From BOG-994 sp049514215 (GTDB lineage Bacteria > Pseudomonadota > Gammaproteobacteria > Burkholderiales > Burkholderiaceae_D), in assembly GCA_049514215.1 (NCBI GenBank), contig JBEKVI010000001.1:1-64000 (forward strand): a stretch of 64,000 nt of DNA. The letters run 5' to 3'. Positions 26,423 through 35,899 of this stretch are shown piece by piece. The position numbers and the translations under genes were made by a program. The notes beneath the pieces were generated by a model. The model made no database searches and was not told the origin of the DNA. It saw only the letters and a list, made by a program, of their open reading frames with translations. Positions within the stretch are counted from its first letter, which is position 1; every line of letters starts with the position of its first letter.

Positions 26423-27822
26423 GCGAGGAGCTCCATGAGCGTCGACTGGTAGTTGCGTTTCAGAAGCTCATGCGCCTCGTGTCGGCCTTCGCGCACCTGC
26501 CACTGGCCTGCGACCATGACGTCACGCACCAGCCGTTGCGTGGGTCCAAATACGGCGGCATCGAGGATCAGGTCCCCCCTCTTGCCGGCAAGGGATGCGG
26601 CATTGTGATCGAGCACCACGAGATCGGCGCGGTATCCGGGCGCAATAGCGCCGATCGGTTGGGCGAGCGCTTGCGCGCCACCGGCGAGTGCGGCGCGATA
26701 CAGACGGCCGCCTAAGGACTCGCCGAGCCGGGAGGTCAAAAGATTGCGCCGGCGGTGCACCAAGCGCTGACCGTACTCGAAAAGCCGCAATTCCATGAAG
26801 GGGTCAACGAGGGCATGACTGTCGCCGCCGATTCCGAAGCGGCCCCCAGCCTGCAGATAGCCTACACCCTTGAAAAATCCGTCTCCCAGATCACCCTCGG
26901 TGCTGGGACAAAGGCCCGCCACTGCGCCGCTTTGTGCGAGCGAATCGACTTCGTCGGGCTCGAGGTGGGTTGCGTGGATGAGGCACCAACGGGGACTCAG
27001 ACCAAACTCGTCGACTAGCCAGCGCATCGGCGGCTTGCCTGTGGCCCGGATGGAGTCCTCGACCTCCTTTTCCTGCTCGGCGATGTGCATATGGATGGGG
27101 GTGGACGGCCCGAGCTCGCAAGCTAAGGCACGCACGGCACTCAGTTGCTCGGGCCGTACGGCGCGCAGCGAGTGCGGTGCGACCCCAAGGCGAACGCGGG
27201 CATCGTCAGGCAGGGATTTCTTGAGCTTCTGGCACAAGCTCACATAGGCGTCGGTCTGCAGGATGAAGCGCTTCTGGCCCGGTGTCGGGGCCATTCCACC
27301 GAAATTGGCGTGACTGTAGAGTACGGGCAAAAGCGTAAGCCCAATCCCGGCGCCGGTCGCTGCGCGCTGGATGCGCAAGGCGTTCTCTGCCGGATCGGCG
27401 TAGGGTCGGCCGGCTGCGTCGTGGTGCAGGTAGTGAAACTCGGCGACCGACGTATAGCCGGACTCGAGCATCTCGGCATAGAGCCACGCGGCGATCGTCT
27501 CGATGTGCTCCGGAGTCAGTCGCTCCAGAAACCGGTACATCAACTCACGCCAGGCCCAGAAGCTGTCGCCCTGCGGTCCGGACGTCTCGGTGAGGCCGGC
27601 CATGGCCCGCTGGAATGCGTGCGAGTGCAGATTGGCCATTCCCGGAAGGAGAGGACCCGAAAGGCGCAGCGCGCGCGAATCCGGTTGATTCGCGACGACC
27701 TCGGTGATCTCGCCGCCGGTGATCGTCACGACGACGTCATTGGCCCAACCGTCGGGCAGCAGGGCACAAGACGCATGGAACGCCTGGCGCACATTCATCG
27801 ACGAACCCGGCCGAAGAGTCAT
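26419..27822 (-). CDS. hutF: Formimidoylglutamate deiminase
   Basis: Amidohydrolase-superfamily enzyme, 467 residues, converting N-formimino-L-glutamate to N-formyl-L-glutamate and ammonia; marks the Pseudomonas-type five-step Hut pathway. Metal-site motifs: ANLHSHAFQRAMAGL, HMHIAEQEKEVED, IHATHLEPDE and IGGDSHALVDP. Start and stop both overlap its neighbours (ATGA with hutH, GTGA with hutI). The next enzyme, N-formylglutamate deformylase HutG, is not in the window. Confidence 0.93.
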   Translation of the reverse strand: MTLRPGSSMNVRQAFHASCALLPDGWANDVVVTITGGEITEVVANQPDSRALRLSGPLLPGMANLHSHAFQRAMAGLTETSGPQGDSFWAWRELMYRFLERLTPEHIETIAAWLYAEMLESGYTSVAEFHYLHHDAAGRPYADPAENALRIQRAATGAGIGLTLLPVLYSHANFGGMAPTPGQKRFILQTDAYVSLCQKLKKSLPDDARVRLGVAPHSLRAVRPEQLSAVRALACELGPSTPIHMHIAEQEKEVEDSIRATGKPPMRWLVDEFGLSPRWCLIHATHLEPDEVDSLAQSGAVAGLCPSTEGDLGDGFFKGVGYLQAGGRFGIGGDSHALVDPFMELRLFEYGQRLVHRRRNLLTSRLGESLGGRLYRAALAGGAQALAQPIGAIAPGYRADLVVLDHNAASLAGKRGDLILDAAVFGPTQRLVRDVMVAGQWQVREGRHEAHELLKRNYQSTLMELLA

Positions 27823-29372
27823 CAGGCAAAAAGCAGCGGTTCGGTCTCGAGGCGGGGCCAGCGCATGCTCTCCATCTCGTCGAGGGCGCGTGTGCTGATC
27901 AGTTCTTGGGCTGCCGCAATGTCGGGCGCGAGATAGCGGTCGACGGCATAGAAGGGGACGCGTCGACGAATCTCGGCGTGGACCTTCTCCAGAGGCACGG
28001 AGGTCTTCAGGGGTCGGTGAAAGTCAATGCCCTGGGCCGCGGCGAGAAGCTCGATGGCGACGATCGTGCGGGTGTTGGCCAGCATCTCCAAAAGCCGGCG
28101 CGCCGCAAAAGTCGCCATGCTCACGTGGTCCTCCTGATTGGCCGAAGTAGGCAAACTATCCACGCAAGCCGGATGCGCGAGTGATTTGTTCTCGGAGGCG
28201 AGGGCTGCGGCGGTGACGTGCGCAATCATGAAGCCCGAATTGACACCGGGCTCGGGGACCAGGAAAGGCGGCAGGCCTGAGAAATTCGCGTCGATCAAAA
28301 GGGCAATGCGCCTCTCGGAGAGCGCCCCGATCTCGGCGATGGCCAAGGCGAGCATGTCCGATGCCATGGCAATCGGTTCGGCGTGGAAGTTGCCTCCGGA
28401 GAGGATTTCGTCCTCGAACGTGAGCGGGTTGTCGGTCACGGCATTGGCCTCGATGGCGATGATCTTGGCGGCATGGCGAAGCGTGTCCAGGCACGCGCCC
28501 ATCACCTGTGGCTGGCAGCGCAGGCTGTAGGGATCCTGGACGCGATCATCGTTTTCGAGATGGGACTGCCGAATCGAGCTGCCGGCCAGCAGCTCGCGCA
28601 GCCGGTCGGCCACTTCGATTTGCCCCTTCTGGCCCCGAGCCGCGTGGATCCTCGCATCGAACGGTGCATCGCTTCCCCGCGCTGCGTCGGTGGTGAGCGC
28701 CCCAACAATCGTGGCCGCAGCCAGCGCATCCTCGGTCTCGAAGAGCGCGCGCAGGGCCAAGGCGGTGGAAACCTGGGTGCCGTTCAGAAGGGCGAGGCCC
28801 TCCTTGGCGCGCAATCGAAGTGGCTCGATCCCCGCGTCGGCCAGGGCCGATCGTGCATTCACGGCCCTGCCTTCGTAGAGGGCCTCGCCTTCTCCAATCA
28901 GGCACAGGGTCATGTGGGCCAAAGGCGCGAGGTCTCCCGAGGCGCCCACCGATCCTTTTGCGGGAATCGCCGGCAGAACCCCTCGGTTAAGACACTCCAC
29001 AAGGGTGTGGATGACTTCGATACGAACCCCGGAATGTCCGCGCGCCAGACTTGCGGCCTTCAGCAAGAGGACGAGGCGGGTCGTTCCCGGGTCAAGCCAG
29101 GGGCCGACGCCCACGGCATGTGAGCGCACGAGATTCGCCTGCAGCAGTTCGAGCTGGTGGTCGGGGATGTGCGTGTGCGCGAGTTTGCCGAAACCAGTAT
29201 TGATTCCATAGGCCGGCAATCCTTTGGCCACGACCGCATTGACCACCGCGTGGGATGCCAACACCGCAGCGACACAAGATTCATCGAGCTCGTAAGTGAG
29301 CTCCTCGAAACAGGCGCGCCTTAGCTCAGGCAGGCCCAGTCGCCCCGGCCGAAGGACGACGGTTTCAGCCAT
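27822..29372 (-). CDS. hutH: Histidine ammonia-lyase
   Basis: First enzyme of histidine degradation, deaminating L-histidine to urocanate; 516 residues. The Ala-Ser-Gly triad that cyclises into the MIO electrophile is in GSVGASGDLAPLAHM near residue 145. The catalytic-type Tyr region YGINTGFGKL lies near residue 57, and QEDHVSMATFAARR near residue 420 is typical. Starts inside the last bases of hutU (8 bp overlap) and ends in ATGA overlap with hutF. Confidence 0.96.
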   Translation of the reverse strand: MAETVVLRPGRLGLPELRRACFEELTYELDESCVAAVLASHAVVNAVVAKGLPAYGINTGFGKLAHTHIPDHQLELLQANLVRSHAVGVGPWLDPGTTRLVLLLKAASLARGHSGVRIEVIHTLVECLNRGVLPAIPAKGSVGASGDLAPLAHMTLCLIGEGEALYEGRAVNARSALADAGIEPLRLRAKEGLALLNGTQVSTALALRALFETEDALAAATIVGALTTDAARGSDAPFDARIHAARGQKGQIEVADRLRELLAGSSIRQSHLENDDRVQDPYSLRCQPQVMGACLDTLRHAAKIIAIEANAVTDNPLTFEDEILSGGNFHAEPIAMASDMLALAIAEIGALSERRIALLIDANFSGLPPFLVPEPGVNSGFMIAHVTAAALASENKSLAHPACVDSLPTSANQEDHVSMATFAARRLLEMLANTRTIVAIELLAAAQGIDFHRPLKTSVPLEKVHAEIRRRVPFYAVDRYLAPDIAAAQELISTRALDEMESMRWPRLETEPLLFA

Positions 29373-31083
29373 GGATCATCGGTAGCTGCAGATGGTGTTC
29401 GCGTGCGCAGTCGATGGCGATTTCATAGCCCGCATCGGCGTGGCGCATCACCCCGGTGGCCGGATCGTTCGTCAAAACGCGCTGCAGACGCCGCGCGGCG
29501 GCCTCGCTTCCGTCGCATACGATAACCATGCCGGCGTGCTGTGAGAATCCCATGCCAACGCCCCCGCCGTGGTGGAGACTGACCCAGGTCGCGCCGCTGG
29601 CGCAATTGAGGAGCGCATTTAAGAGCGGCCAGTCCGAGACCGCATCGGTGCCGTCGCGCATGGCCTCGGTCTCCCGATTGGGGCTTGCGACCGATCCGGA
29701 GTCGAGATGGTCGCGGCCGATGACAATGGGCGCTTCGAGCTGACCGCTGGCTACCATCTCGTTAAAGGCGAGCCCGACGCGGGCCCGATCGGCGAGTCCC
29801 AGCCAGCAGATGCGGGCGGGCAGTCCTTGGAATTGAATGCGTTCTTTGGCCATGTCAAGCCAGTTGTGAAGCGCGGCGTCGTTCGGAAGGAGCTCTTTGA
29901 CCTTCGCGTCGGTCTTGTAGATATCCTCGGGATTTCCTGAAAGCGCCACCCACCGGAATGGCCCGATCCCCTTGCAGAACAGCGGCCTGATGTAGGCGGG
30001 TACGAATCCCGGATAGTCGAAGGCGTTCTCGACCCCAGTCTCGTAGGCCATCTGGCGCAGGTTGTTGCCATAGTCGACCGTGGGGATGCCCATGCCGTGG
30101 AAACCGAGCATGGCCCTGACCTGTACCGCCATCGACTGCTTGGCCGCCGCGACGACTTCAGTGGGAGCCAGGCTGCGTCGTGCGCGCACCTCAGCGAGCG
30201 ACCAGCCGGCCGGCAGGTAGCCATTCAATGGGTCGTGCGCACTGGTCTGATCGGTCACCAGATCGGGGCGCGCCCGAACGTCACCCGCCTGGGCGCGGCG
30301 CAAAAGCTCGGGAAACACTTCGGCCGCATTGCCCAAAAGCCCCACGGAGACGGCACCTTCGGACTCGCGTGCGGCGTGAATGATGTGGAGCGCCTCGTCG
30401 AGAGTCGCTGCACTGCGGTCGAGATAGCCTTTGTCCAGGCGCATCTGGATGCGGGTCGGGTCACATTCCACGGCCAGAAGGGACGCCTTGGCCATGGTCG
30501 CTGCAAGAGGCTGCGCGCCTCCCATGCCGCCAAGTCCGGCAGTCAGGATCCAGCGTCCAACGAGGCTGCCCTCGAAATGCTGGCGCGCGGCTTCCATGAA
30601 GGTCTCGTACGTGCCCTGGATGATGCCCTGGCTGCCGATGTAGATCCACGACCCCGCCGTCATCTGCCCGTACATCATGAGGCCGCGCGCGTCGAGCTCA
30701 TTGAAGTGCTCCCAGGTGGCCCAGTGGGGAACCAGGTTGGAATTGGCGAGCAGAACACGCGGGGCGTCGGCATGGGTCTGGAACACGCCCACGGGCTTGC
30801 CGGACTGAATCAGGAGGGTCTCGGTGGGCCCGAGATGCTTGAGCACCTCGACGATGCGGTCATAGCATGCCCAGTCGCGCGCGGCACGCCCGATGCCGCC
30901 GTAGACGATGAGTTCCTGGGGCCGCTCGGCGACCTCGGGGTCGAGATTGTTCATGAGCATACGGAGCGCCGCCTCGGTCAGCCACGACCGAGCCGACAGG
31001 TGGGGACCGCGGGGCGCGCGAATGACGCGCGAGGCGTCATGCCGCTGGGCGACGAAGGGAACATTGCGGGATGTATCGTTCAT
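29365..31083 (-). CDS. hutU: Urocanate hydratase
   Basis: NAD+-dependent urocanase, 572 residues, making 4-imidazolone-5-propanoate from urocanate. Conserved segments: the NLDPEVAERPQELIVYGG start, YIGSQGIIQGTYET, GRWILTAGLGGMGGAQP nucleotide-binding Gly-rich loop, DQTSAHDPLNGYLP, and the catalytic Cys region LFCKGIGPFRW. It begins 30 bp after hutC, too short for an independent strong promoter, so it probably shares the hutC transcript. Confidence 0.96.
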   Translation of the reverse strand: MNDTSRNVPFVAQRHDASRVIRAPRGPHLSARSWLTEAALRMLMNNLDPEVAERPQELIVYGGIGRAARDWACYDRIVEVLKHLGPTETLLIQSGKPVGVFQTHADAPRVLLANSNLVPHWATWEHFNELDARGLMMYGQMTAGSWIYIGSQGIIQGTYETFMEAARQHFEGSLVGRWILTAGLGGMGGAQPLAATMAKASLLAVECDPTRIQMRLDKGYLDRSAATLDEALHIIHAARESEGAVSVGLLGNAAEVFPELLRRAQAGDVRARPDLVTDQTSAHDPLNGYLPAGWSLAEVRARRSLAPTEVVAAAKQSMAVQVRAMLGFHGMGIPTVDYGNNLRQMAYETGVENAFDYPGFVPAYIRPLFCKGIGPFRWVALSGNPEDIYKTDAKVKELLPNDAALHNWLDMAKERIQFQGLPARICWLGLADRARVGLAFNEMVASGQLEAPIVIGRDHLDSGSVASPNRETEAMRDGTDAVSDWPLLNALLNCASGATWVSLHHGGGVGMGFSQHAGMVIVCDGSEAAARRLQRVLTNDPATGVMRHADAGYEIAIDCAREHHLQLPMIHG

Positions 31084-31113
31084 GGCGACCTCTTCTTGTC
31101 GAGCACGCGCGTA

Positions 31114-31848
31114 TCAGGCGGGCGATGGACTGGCTGGGCCAGGCTTAAGTTGGAAATGTCCGACCAGGCGAAAGCGCGAGGCCGGGTAGCTGAGCTTGGC
31201 AACGCTGGCCGGAAAACCCGACGACCAGGTGCGCCGATGAAGGATCAACAGCGGCTCGCGCGCCGTCACAGCCAAAAGGCGGGCCGTCGATGCGTCGGGC
31301 ATCTCCGCCTCGATGTGGTGTTCAGCCCGTTCCAGCGGAGCGACTTTCATCAAGTACTCGTGCGGCGTGATGGTGGTCAAATCGAGTGTCAGATAGTCCT
31401 CGGCCAGCCTCGGGTTCACGAAGCGATCTTCCAGCTGTAGCGGGATGGCATCGGCACTGTGCACGATGCGCGAATGAAACAGGGGCGCGCCTTCCGCAAT
31501 GCCAAACAGCGCCGCCAACTGAGGGCTGGCCGCGACTTTCTCGAGGACGACGACCTGACTTTGGTGGACTTCGCCGCGCGCTTCGATCTCCCGTCTGATG
31601 TCGCGCACCTCGACTACGGTGGCTTCGGCCTTGGGGCTGGAGACGAACGAACCCACTCCCTGGATGCGCGTAATGACCCCCTCGTTGGCGAGTTCGCGCA
31701 AGGCGCGGTTGGCGGTCATTCGCGAAACACGGAACTGGCGCGTGAGCTCTCCCTCGGAAGGGATGCGCTCGTGCGAGGCCCACTGTCCGGAGGCGATGCC
31801 TTCGACGATGAAGCGCTTTAGGCGCAGGTACTGGGGTTGCGGTAGCAA
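31114..31848 (-). CDS. hutC: Histidine utilisation repressor (GntR/HutC)
   Basis: GntR-family repressor, 244 residues: N-terminal winged helix (IPSEGELTRQFRVSRMTANRALRELANEG, split by the recognition helix) and a C-terminal UTRA ligand domain (SRIVHSADAIPLQLEDRFVNP) that binds urocanate in characterised homologues. First gene of the hut operon here, so it should repress its own operon until urocanate builds up. The likely start is a TTG at 31848; no ATG fits the frame upstream, so the exact N-terminus is uncertain. Confidence 0.92.
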   Translation of the reverse strand: MLPQPQYLRLKRFIVEGIASGQWASHERIPSEGELTRQFRVSRMTANRALRELANEGVITRIQGVGSFVSSPKAEATVVEVRDIRREIEARGEVHQSQVVVLEKVAASPQLAALFGIAEGAPLFHSRIVHSADAIPLQLEDRFVNPRLAEDYLTLDLTTITPHEYLMKVAPLERAEHHIEAEMPDASTARLLAVTAREPLLILHRRTWSSGFPASVAKLSYPASRFRLVGHFQLKPGPASPSPA

Positions 31849-31865
31849 GGCAGCATCCAGGGCAA

Positions 31866-31889
31866 CTTGTATAGACAGGTTACTACAAG
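31866..31889. promoter_or_regulatory. Probable HutC operator
   Basis: CTTGTA (31866-31871) and TACAAG (31884-31889) are inverted repeats 12 bases apart, and the block starting CTTGTATAGACA resembles the CTTGTATATACAAG-type site I associate with HutC. It lies 18 bp upstream of the hutC start, where a bound repressor would block the operon. Confidence 0.6.
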
Positions 31890-32027
31890 GACTTTGCCCG
31901 GGTCAACGACTGCAGGTCGCCCCAAACGGATCGGACTTGCTCGTTGGAAGATCGCTTTCTTGCCGGCCGGCCTGCGGCCAGGACCTCAAGCGCAAACTCC
32001 AGGACGCCCAAGCCAGCCCGGCTCGCA

Positions 32028-32843
32028 TCACGACTTCAGTTGGGGCTCGTAGCGCCCGTCGATTGCGGTCCAACCCGCGTCGGCGAACAGGGTCGTGCCC
32101 GTGACGTAACTGCTCGCATCGGATGCAAGAAAGAGGATGGGGCCGGCCATCTCCTCAGGTTGAGCCCAGCGACCCAAGGCCGTATGACGCGCGTACGCCT
32201 CGTTCCAGACGGGATTGCTGGTGATGGGATAGGTGAGAGGCGTGGCGACGATTCCGGGAGCCAAGGCATTCACGCGCACGCCATGAGGCCCGAGTTCACA
32301 AGCGAGGCCCCGTGTCATTTGTCCGATGCCGGCCTTGGTGGACGCATAGACGCTTTGACCCGGTTCGACGTTCACCGCGCGCATTGACGACATGAGGACG
32401 ATACTGCCCCGCTTGCGTTCGACCATGACCCGGGCACACGCCCGGGCCACGCGGAAAGTGCCCTTCAGATTGAGATCGATGACGCGGTCGAACTCCTCGT
32501 CGGAATAATCCAAAAAACGCTTGCGCAGGTTCACCGCCGGCGTGGTGAGCGCGAAATCCAATCCCCCATAGGCGCTCACCGCTACGGCGACCATGGCTTC
32601 CACGCTCGCCGTGTTGCGCGCGTCCACTTCCAATGCCTGAGCGGTTCGCCCCTGCGCGACGAGCTTGTCGGCCACCTCTTGGGCCTGTGCCATATTCACG
32701 TCGGCCACGACCACGGCCGCGCCCAGGGTCGCTAGCGCCTCGGCCGCGGCCTGACCGATGCCGGACGCTCCGCCCACAATCAACGCCGTCTGGCCGGTGA
32801 AATCGAAAAGCGAAGCATAGTTAAACGAGGGGGTGGCATTCAT
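32028..32843 (-). CDS. SDR-family oxidoreductase (paralogue 1)
   Basis: 271-residue classical short-chain dehydrogenase. Cofactor loop VGGASGIGQ near residue 18 (the usual Thr is Val), Asp after strand 2 (VVADVN) suggesting NAD(H) preference, catalytic Ser in VLMSSMRAV and YxxxK as YASTK. The strand-4 NNAG motif is replaced by TTPAVN. The C-terminus ASDASSYVTGTTLFADAGWT is typical. It is clearly paralogous to the SDR at 36322-37134 (shared PAxNxRKR, YSDEEFD, WTAIDGRY). Last gene of the TRAP cluster. Substrate unknown, probably a hydroxy acid or polyol imported by the TRAP system. Confidence 0.87.
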   Translation of the reverse strand: MNATPSFNYASLFDFTGQTALIVGGASGIGQAAAEALATLGAAVVVADVNMAQAQEVADKLVAQGRTAQALEVDARNTASVEAMVAVAVSAYGGLDFALTTPAVNLRKRFLDYSDEEFDRVIDLNLKGTFRVARACARVMVERKRGSIVLMSSMRAVNVEPGQSVYASTKAGIGQMTRGLACELGPHGVRVNALAPGIVATPLTYPITSNPVWNEAYARHTALGRWAQPEEMAGPILFLASDASSYVTGTTLFADAGWTAIDGRYEPQLKS

Positions 32844-32888
32844 GAGGGGGTCCTCCGATTTAACGGCTACAGACGACAGGCGGGCAAG

Positions 32889-33893
32889 CTAGGCGCCGCG
32901 ATGGGCTTCGACCATCTCGCGGAATTTACGGACGTTGGCCTCCCCGGCATAGGCGGCGATGCGCTGGTACGCGGGATCCATGCGTGCGCGAAACGGGCCG
33001 AGATCGGGGCGTGTGACCTGCATGCCTGCGCCTTGAAGTTTACCGATCTGTTCGACCTCGGCATCGGCGATGAGTTTGCGCATCAATTCGCCAGAGGCTG
33101 CGCTCTCCTCCTGAAAGATCGTCTGCTGCGCCGGTGAGAGCTTTTTCCAGGTATTGACACCGATCGTGTGGATCATGTTGTTGTACACGTGACGGGTCAT
33201 GGCCAGATGCTTTTGGACCTCGTAATACTTGTTGTAGTAGATAACCGCGACGGGATTTTCCTCTCCATCGACGACTTTCTGGGAGAGGGCCAGATAGAGC
33301 TCCGAGAAAGCAATCGTCTGCACGATCGCACCTACGGCCTCAAGAGCAGCTTGAATCTGCAATTCGGGCGGCGTGCGCAGCTTCAAACCCTTGATGTCAT
33401 CGGGCGTATGGACCGGTCTTACGCTATTGGTCACATTGCGAAAGCCATACTCCCAGTTGTGAAGCAGGATGAATCCCTGCTTCTCGGCCAGCGGCGCGAG
33501 CCATTGCATAACAGGACCGTCCAGTATCTTGAAAGCCTGCGCCGGGCCGTCAAAGATGAAAGGCAGTTCGACCGCGGCAAAAGCGGGCTCAAACTTGTCG
33601 AGCTGACCCTGAGTCGGCAGACCCATGTCGATCGTTCCGAGCTTGATCCCCTGGGCTTGTTCCGGCGGGCCGCCCAAGACGTTATTCGGAAAGAGGATGA
33701 TCTTGATCGCACCTTGGGTGCGCGTAGCCACGCGTTCGGCGAACTGCTTGGCCGCGATGTTGGCGGGGTGGTCCTCCTGCGCGAAATGCGCAAATCGAAG
33801 CGTCAGAGGGGCCTGCCCGCGTGCGACATAGGGTGCCGCGAGCGTGGAACCCGCTCCGGCTAGGCCGGCTTTTAAGAATTCTCGGCGCTCCAT
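32889..33893 (-). CDS. TRAP transporter substrate-binding protein, DctP family
   Basis: 334-residue periplasmic receptor of a TRAP transporter. The N-terminus MERREFLKAGLAGAGSTLA looks like a Tat-type signal, with cleavage near APYVARG. Typical elements: LRFAHFAQEDHPANIAAKQFAE, the GGPPEQAQGIKLGTIDMG loop, and LKLRTPPELQ, where the Arg normally holds the ligand carboxylate; QKVVDGEENP closes the site. The start at 33893 has GGAGG five bases upstream. It pairs with the fused permease 33 bp upstream in the operon. The ligand is probably an organic acid; identity not readable. Confidence 0.92.
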   Translation of the reverse strand: MERREFLKAGLAGAGSTLAAPYVARGQAPLTLRFAHFAQEDHPANIAAKQFAERVATRTQGAIKIILFPNNVLGGPPEQAQGIKLGTIDMGLPTQGQLDKFEPAFAAVELPFIFDGPAQAFKILDGPVMQWLAPLAEKQGFILLHNWEYGFRNVTNSVRPVHTPDDIKGLKLRTPPELQIQAALEAVGAIVQTIAFSELYLALSQKVVDGEENPVAVIYYNKYYEVQKHLAMTRHVYNNMIHTIGVNTWKKLSPAQQTIFQEESAASGELMRKLIADAEVEQIGKLQGAGMQVTRPDLGPFRARMDPAYQRIAAYAGEANVRKFREMVEAHRGA

Positions 33894-33926
33894 TGCATCC
33901 TCCAAAAAAACGTGACGGCCAAAATC

Positions 33927-35855
33927 CTAGCCTCGGAATCCAAAGTGCAACGGGAGCCACACCGAGAACCAAGGGACGAAAGCGATTACGAAAAGCCCAA
34001 CCAGGATCGTGAGTAGATAAGGCAACATGGCCCTCGAGGCGGCTTCGATATTGCAGCGCATCACCGCGCAGCACACATAAAAGCCGACCCCGGCAAGAGG
34101 CATAAAGCCGCCCACGCCCATGGCGATGATGAGCACGAGAGCGTAATGGATTCCGCTAAAGCCCAATTTGATCGCGATGGGCATGAGCAGGGGCGCTAGT
34201 ACGTTCAGTGAGGGCAGGCCTTCGAGAAGGACTCCGACCACCACCAGAAGCAGGATCGAGCCCGCCATGAAGGCCGTCGAACTGCCGCCTAGCGATTGCA
34301 AGAGATCGACCAGCCGCTGCGGGAGGTAGGCGACGGTCAAGGCCCAGGAGAATCCCGAAGAGGCTGCAAAGATGAACAGCAGCACACCCGTTAGGGCGGA
34401 CGTGTCCCGCAGCACGGCGCGTAAGGTCGCCAGCGGCATTTGACGGTAGACGAGATACGCCAACGCCAATCCGTACACCACCGCAAAGCCCGAGACCTCG
34501 GTCGGAGTGGCCAATCCGAAGATGATTCCGCCAAGAAGCATCCCCGGAAGAAGAAGAGGCAAGAGCGCGCCGGAGCCGGCTTTAAGGATCGTGCGCGCGT
34601 CAGACCGTGGTTGGGACGCACCTGCAGCCTTGCGGGAGCGCGCCCAGATAAGCAGCATGAGGGCCAAGGCAATGAGCGCCGCCGGAATCATCCCGCCGAG
34701 GAACAAGGCCGCCACCGAGACGTTCGTGATCGAACCCACGATCAGCATGGCGATGCTCGGAGGCACAGTTTCGCCCATGATTGCCGAGGCCGCGAGAACG
34801 GCCGCCCCCTCGGGAGCCCCATGGCGCTCCTCGATTTCGTCGCGCATGACCGTGCCCACGGCAGCTACATCCGCCGGCTTGGAGCCGGAGAGTCCAGAAA
34901 TGACATACATGCTGACAACCGCGACCTGAAGCAGGCCACCCCGCGTGTGTCCCACAAGAGTGGAGATGAAGCGCACCAGCCGCGCACTGATCCCGCCGCG
35001 CTCCATGATGAGCCCCGCGAGGATGAAAAAAGGGATGGCGAGCAAGATGAAATTGCCCGTTCCGCCCACCATGCTTTGCGGCAGAATGACCATGGCGGCA
35101 GAACCGGAGAGCCAGGCAAAGCCGGCCGTCGACAGAAGCAGTACGAACCCAACGGGAACACCGGCAAAAATGGCGACCAGAAAGAAAACGAGCGCCGCGG
35201 CGATCGCCGCATCACCGGAAAACCACGGTAACCACAGTTGCCGTGAGAGCGCCGCAAAGAGGGCTGCGATCAGACCGATCGCTGCCAGTTTCAACGCCAG
35301 GGCGCCGTTTTCCTGCCAAAGCCGAGCCGCGGAGTAGACCACCAAGAGCGCCATGCCCAGCGGCAGGGGCAAACCGATGAGTCCTGCAGGCAGTTGCAAC
35401 ACCGGAGTGCGCTCGCTCCAGCCGGCGGCAAGAAAGTCAAGCGCGGCTATGCCCACGAGCGCGCTGACGAAAAGCACGAGGAGGTCGGCGATGGCGCGCA
35501 TGATCTGCCGAGCCGCGGGGGGCAGGCGCTGGACCAGCATGCCGACGGTCGCGTGGGCGTTTTGCCGGTAGGCAAATGCTCCTCCCACAAAGGCGAGCAC
35601 CGAAAGGGCGCAACGCGCGACCTCGTCAGTCCACAGAAAGGAGTGGTGCAACATCGCGCGTGCGAAAACGTTGGCCAACACGAGTCCCAATTCGCCCAGG
35701 AGGGCCGCCGCCAGGAGCGCTTCGGTGCCGAGATCCAGGGCGTGCAAAACGCGAGAGGTCGGCCGCACGGCCGTTGTCGCTCGGTCGGAGGATCTCAGAG
35801 CGCGGATGATCACATCACCCCCGTCAGACAGCGCTTTGGATCGGGTGGGGAGCAT
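33927..35855 (-). CDS. TRAP transporter fused permease (DctQ-DctM)
   Basis: 642-residue inner-membrane protein in which the small four-helix DctQ domain (about residues 40-190, with FLWTDEVARCALSVLAFVGGAFA) is fused to the large DctM domain (about 200-640, with VPVGFVLLLSTAGFAWLSG, GLSGSKPADVAAVGTVM and ASAIMGETVPPSIAM). Uses an ion gradient to import the DctP ligand. The start at 35855 has GGAGA upstream and leaves a 44 bp gap after the NIPSNAP gene; the open frame to 35993 would overlap that gene by 94 bp and is rejected. Confidence 0.92.
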   Translation of the reverse strand: MLPTRSKALSDGGDVIIRALRSSDRATTAVRPTSRVLHALDLGTEALLAAALLGELGLVLANVFARAMLHHSFLWTDEVARCALSVLAFVGGAFAYRQNAHATVGMLVQRLPPAARQIMRAIADLLVLFVSALVGIAALDFLAAGWSERTPVLQLPAGLIGLPLPLGMALLVVYSAARLWQENGALALKLAAIGLIAALFAALSRQLWLPWFSGDAAIAAALVFFLVAIFAGVPVGFVLLLSTAGFAWLSGSAAMVILPQSMVGGTGNFILLAIPFFILAGLIMERGGISARLVRFISTLVGHTRGGLLQVAVVSMYVISGLSGSKPADVAAVGTVMRDEIEERHGAPEGAAVLAASAIMGETVPPSIAMLIVGSITNVSVAALFLGGMIPAALIALALMLLIWARSRKAAGASQPRSDARTILKAGSGALLPLLLPGMLLGGIIFGLATPTEVSGFAVVYGLALAYLVYRQMPLATLRAVLRDTSALTGVLLFIFAASSGFSWALTVAYLPQRLVDLLQSLGGSSTAFMAGSILLLVVVGVLLEGLPSLNVLAPLLMPIAIKLGFSGIHYALVLIIAMGVGGFMPLAGVGFYVCCAVMRCNIEAASRAMLPYLLTILVGLFVIAFVPWFSVWLPLHFGFRG

Positions 35856-35899
35856 GCCGGTCTCCGCGCAGGTCCGATGGCGTTTCGACTCTGTGAGGC

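Noticed and set aside
30097..31440. 447-codon open frame on the plus strand
   Set aside because: Antisense to hutU and part of hutC; no family features.
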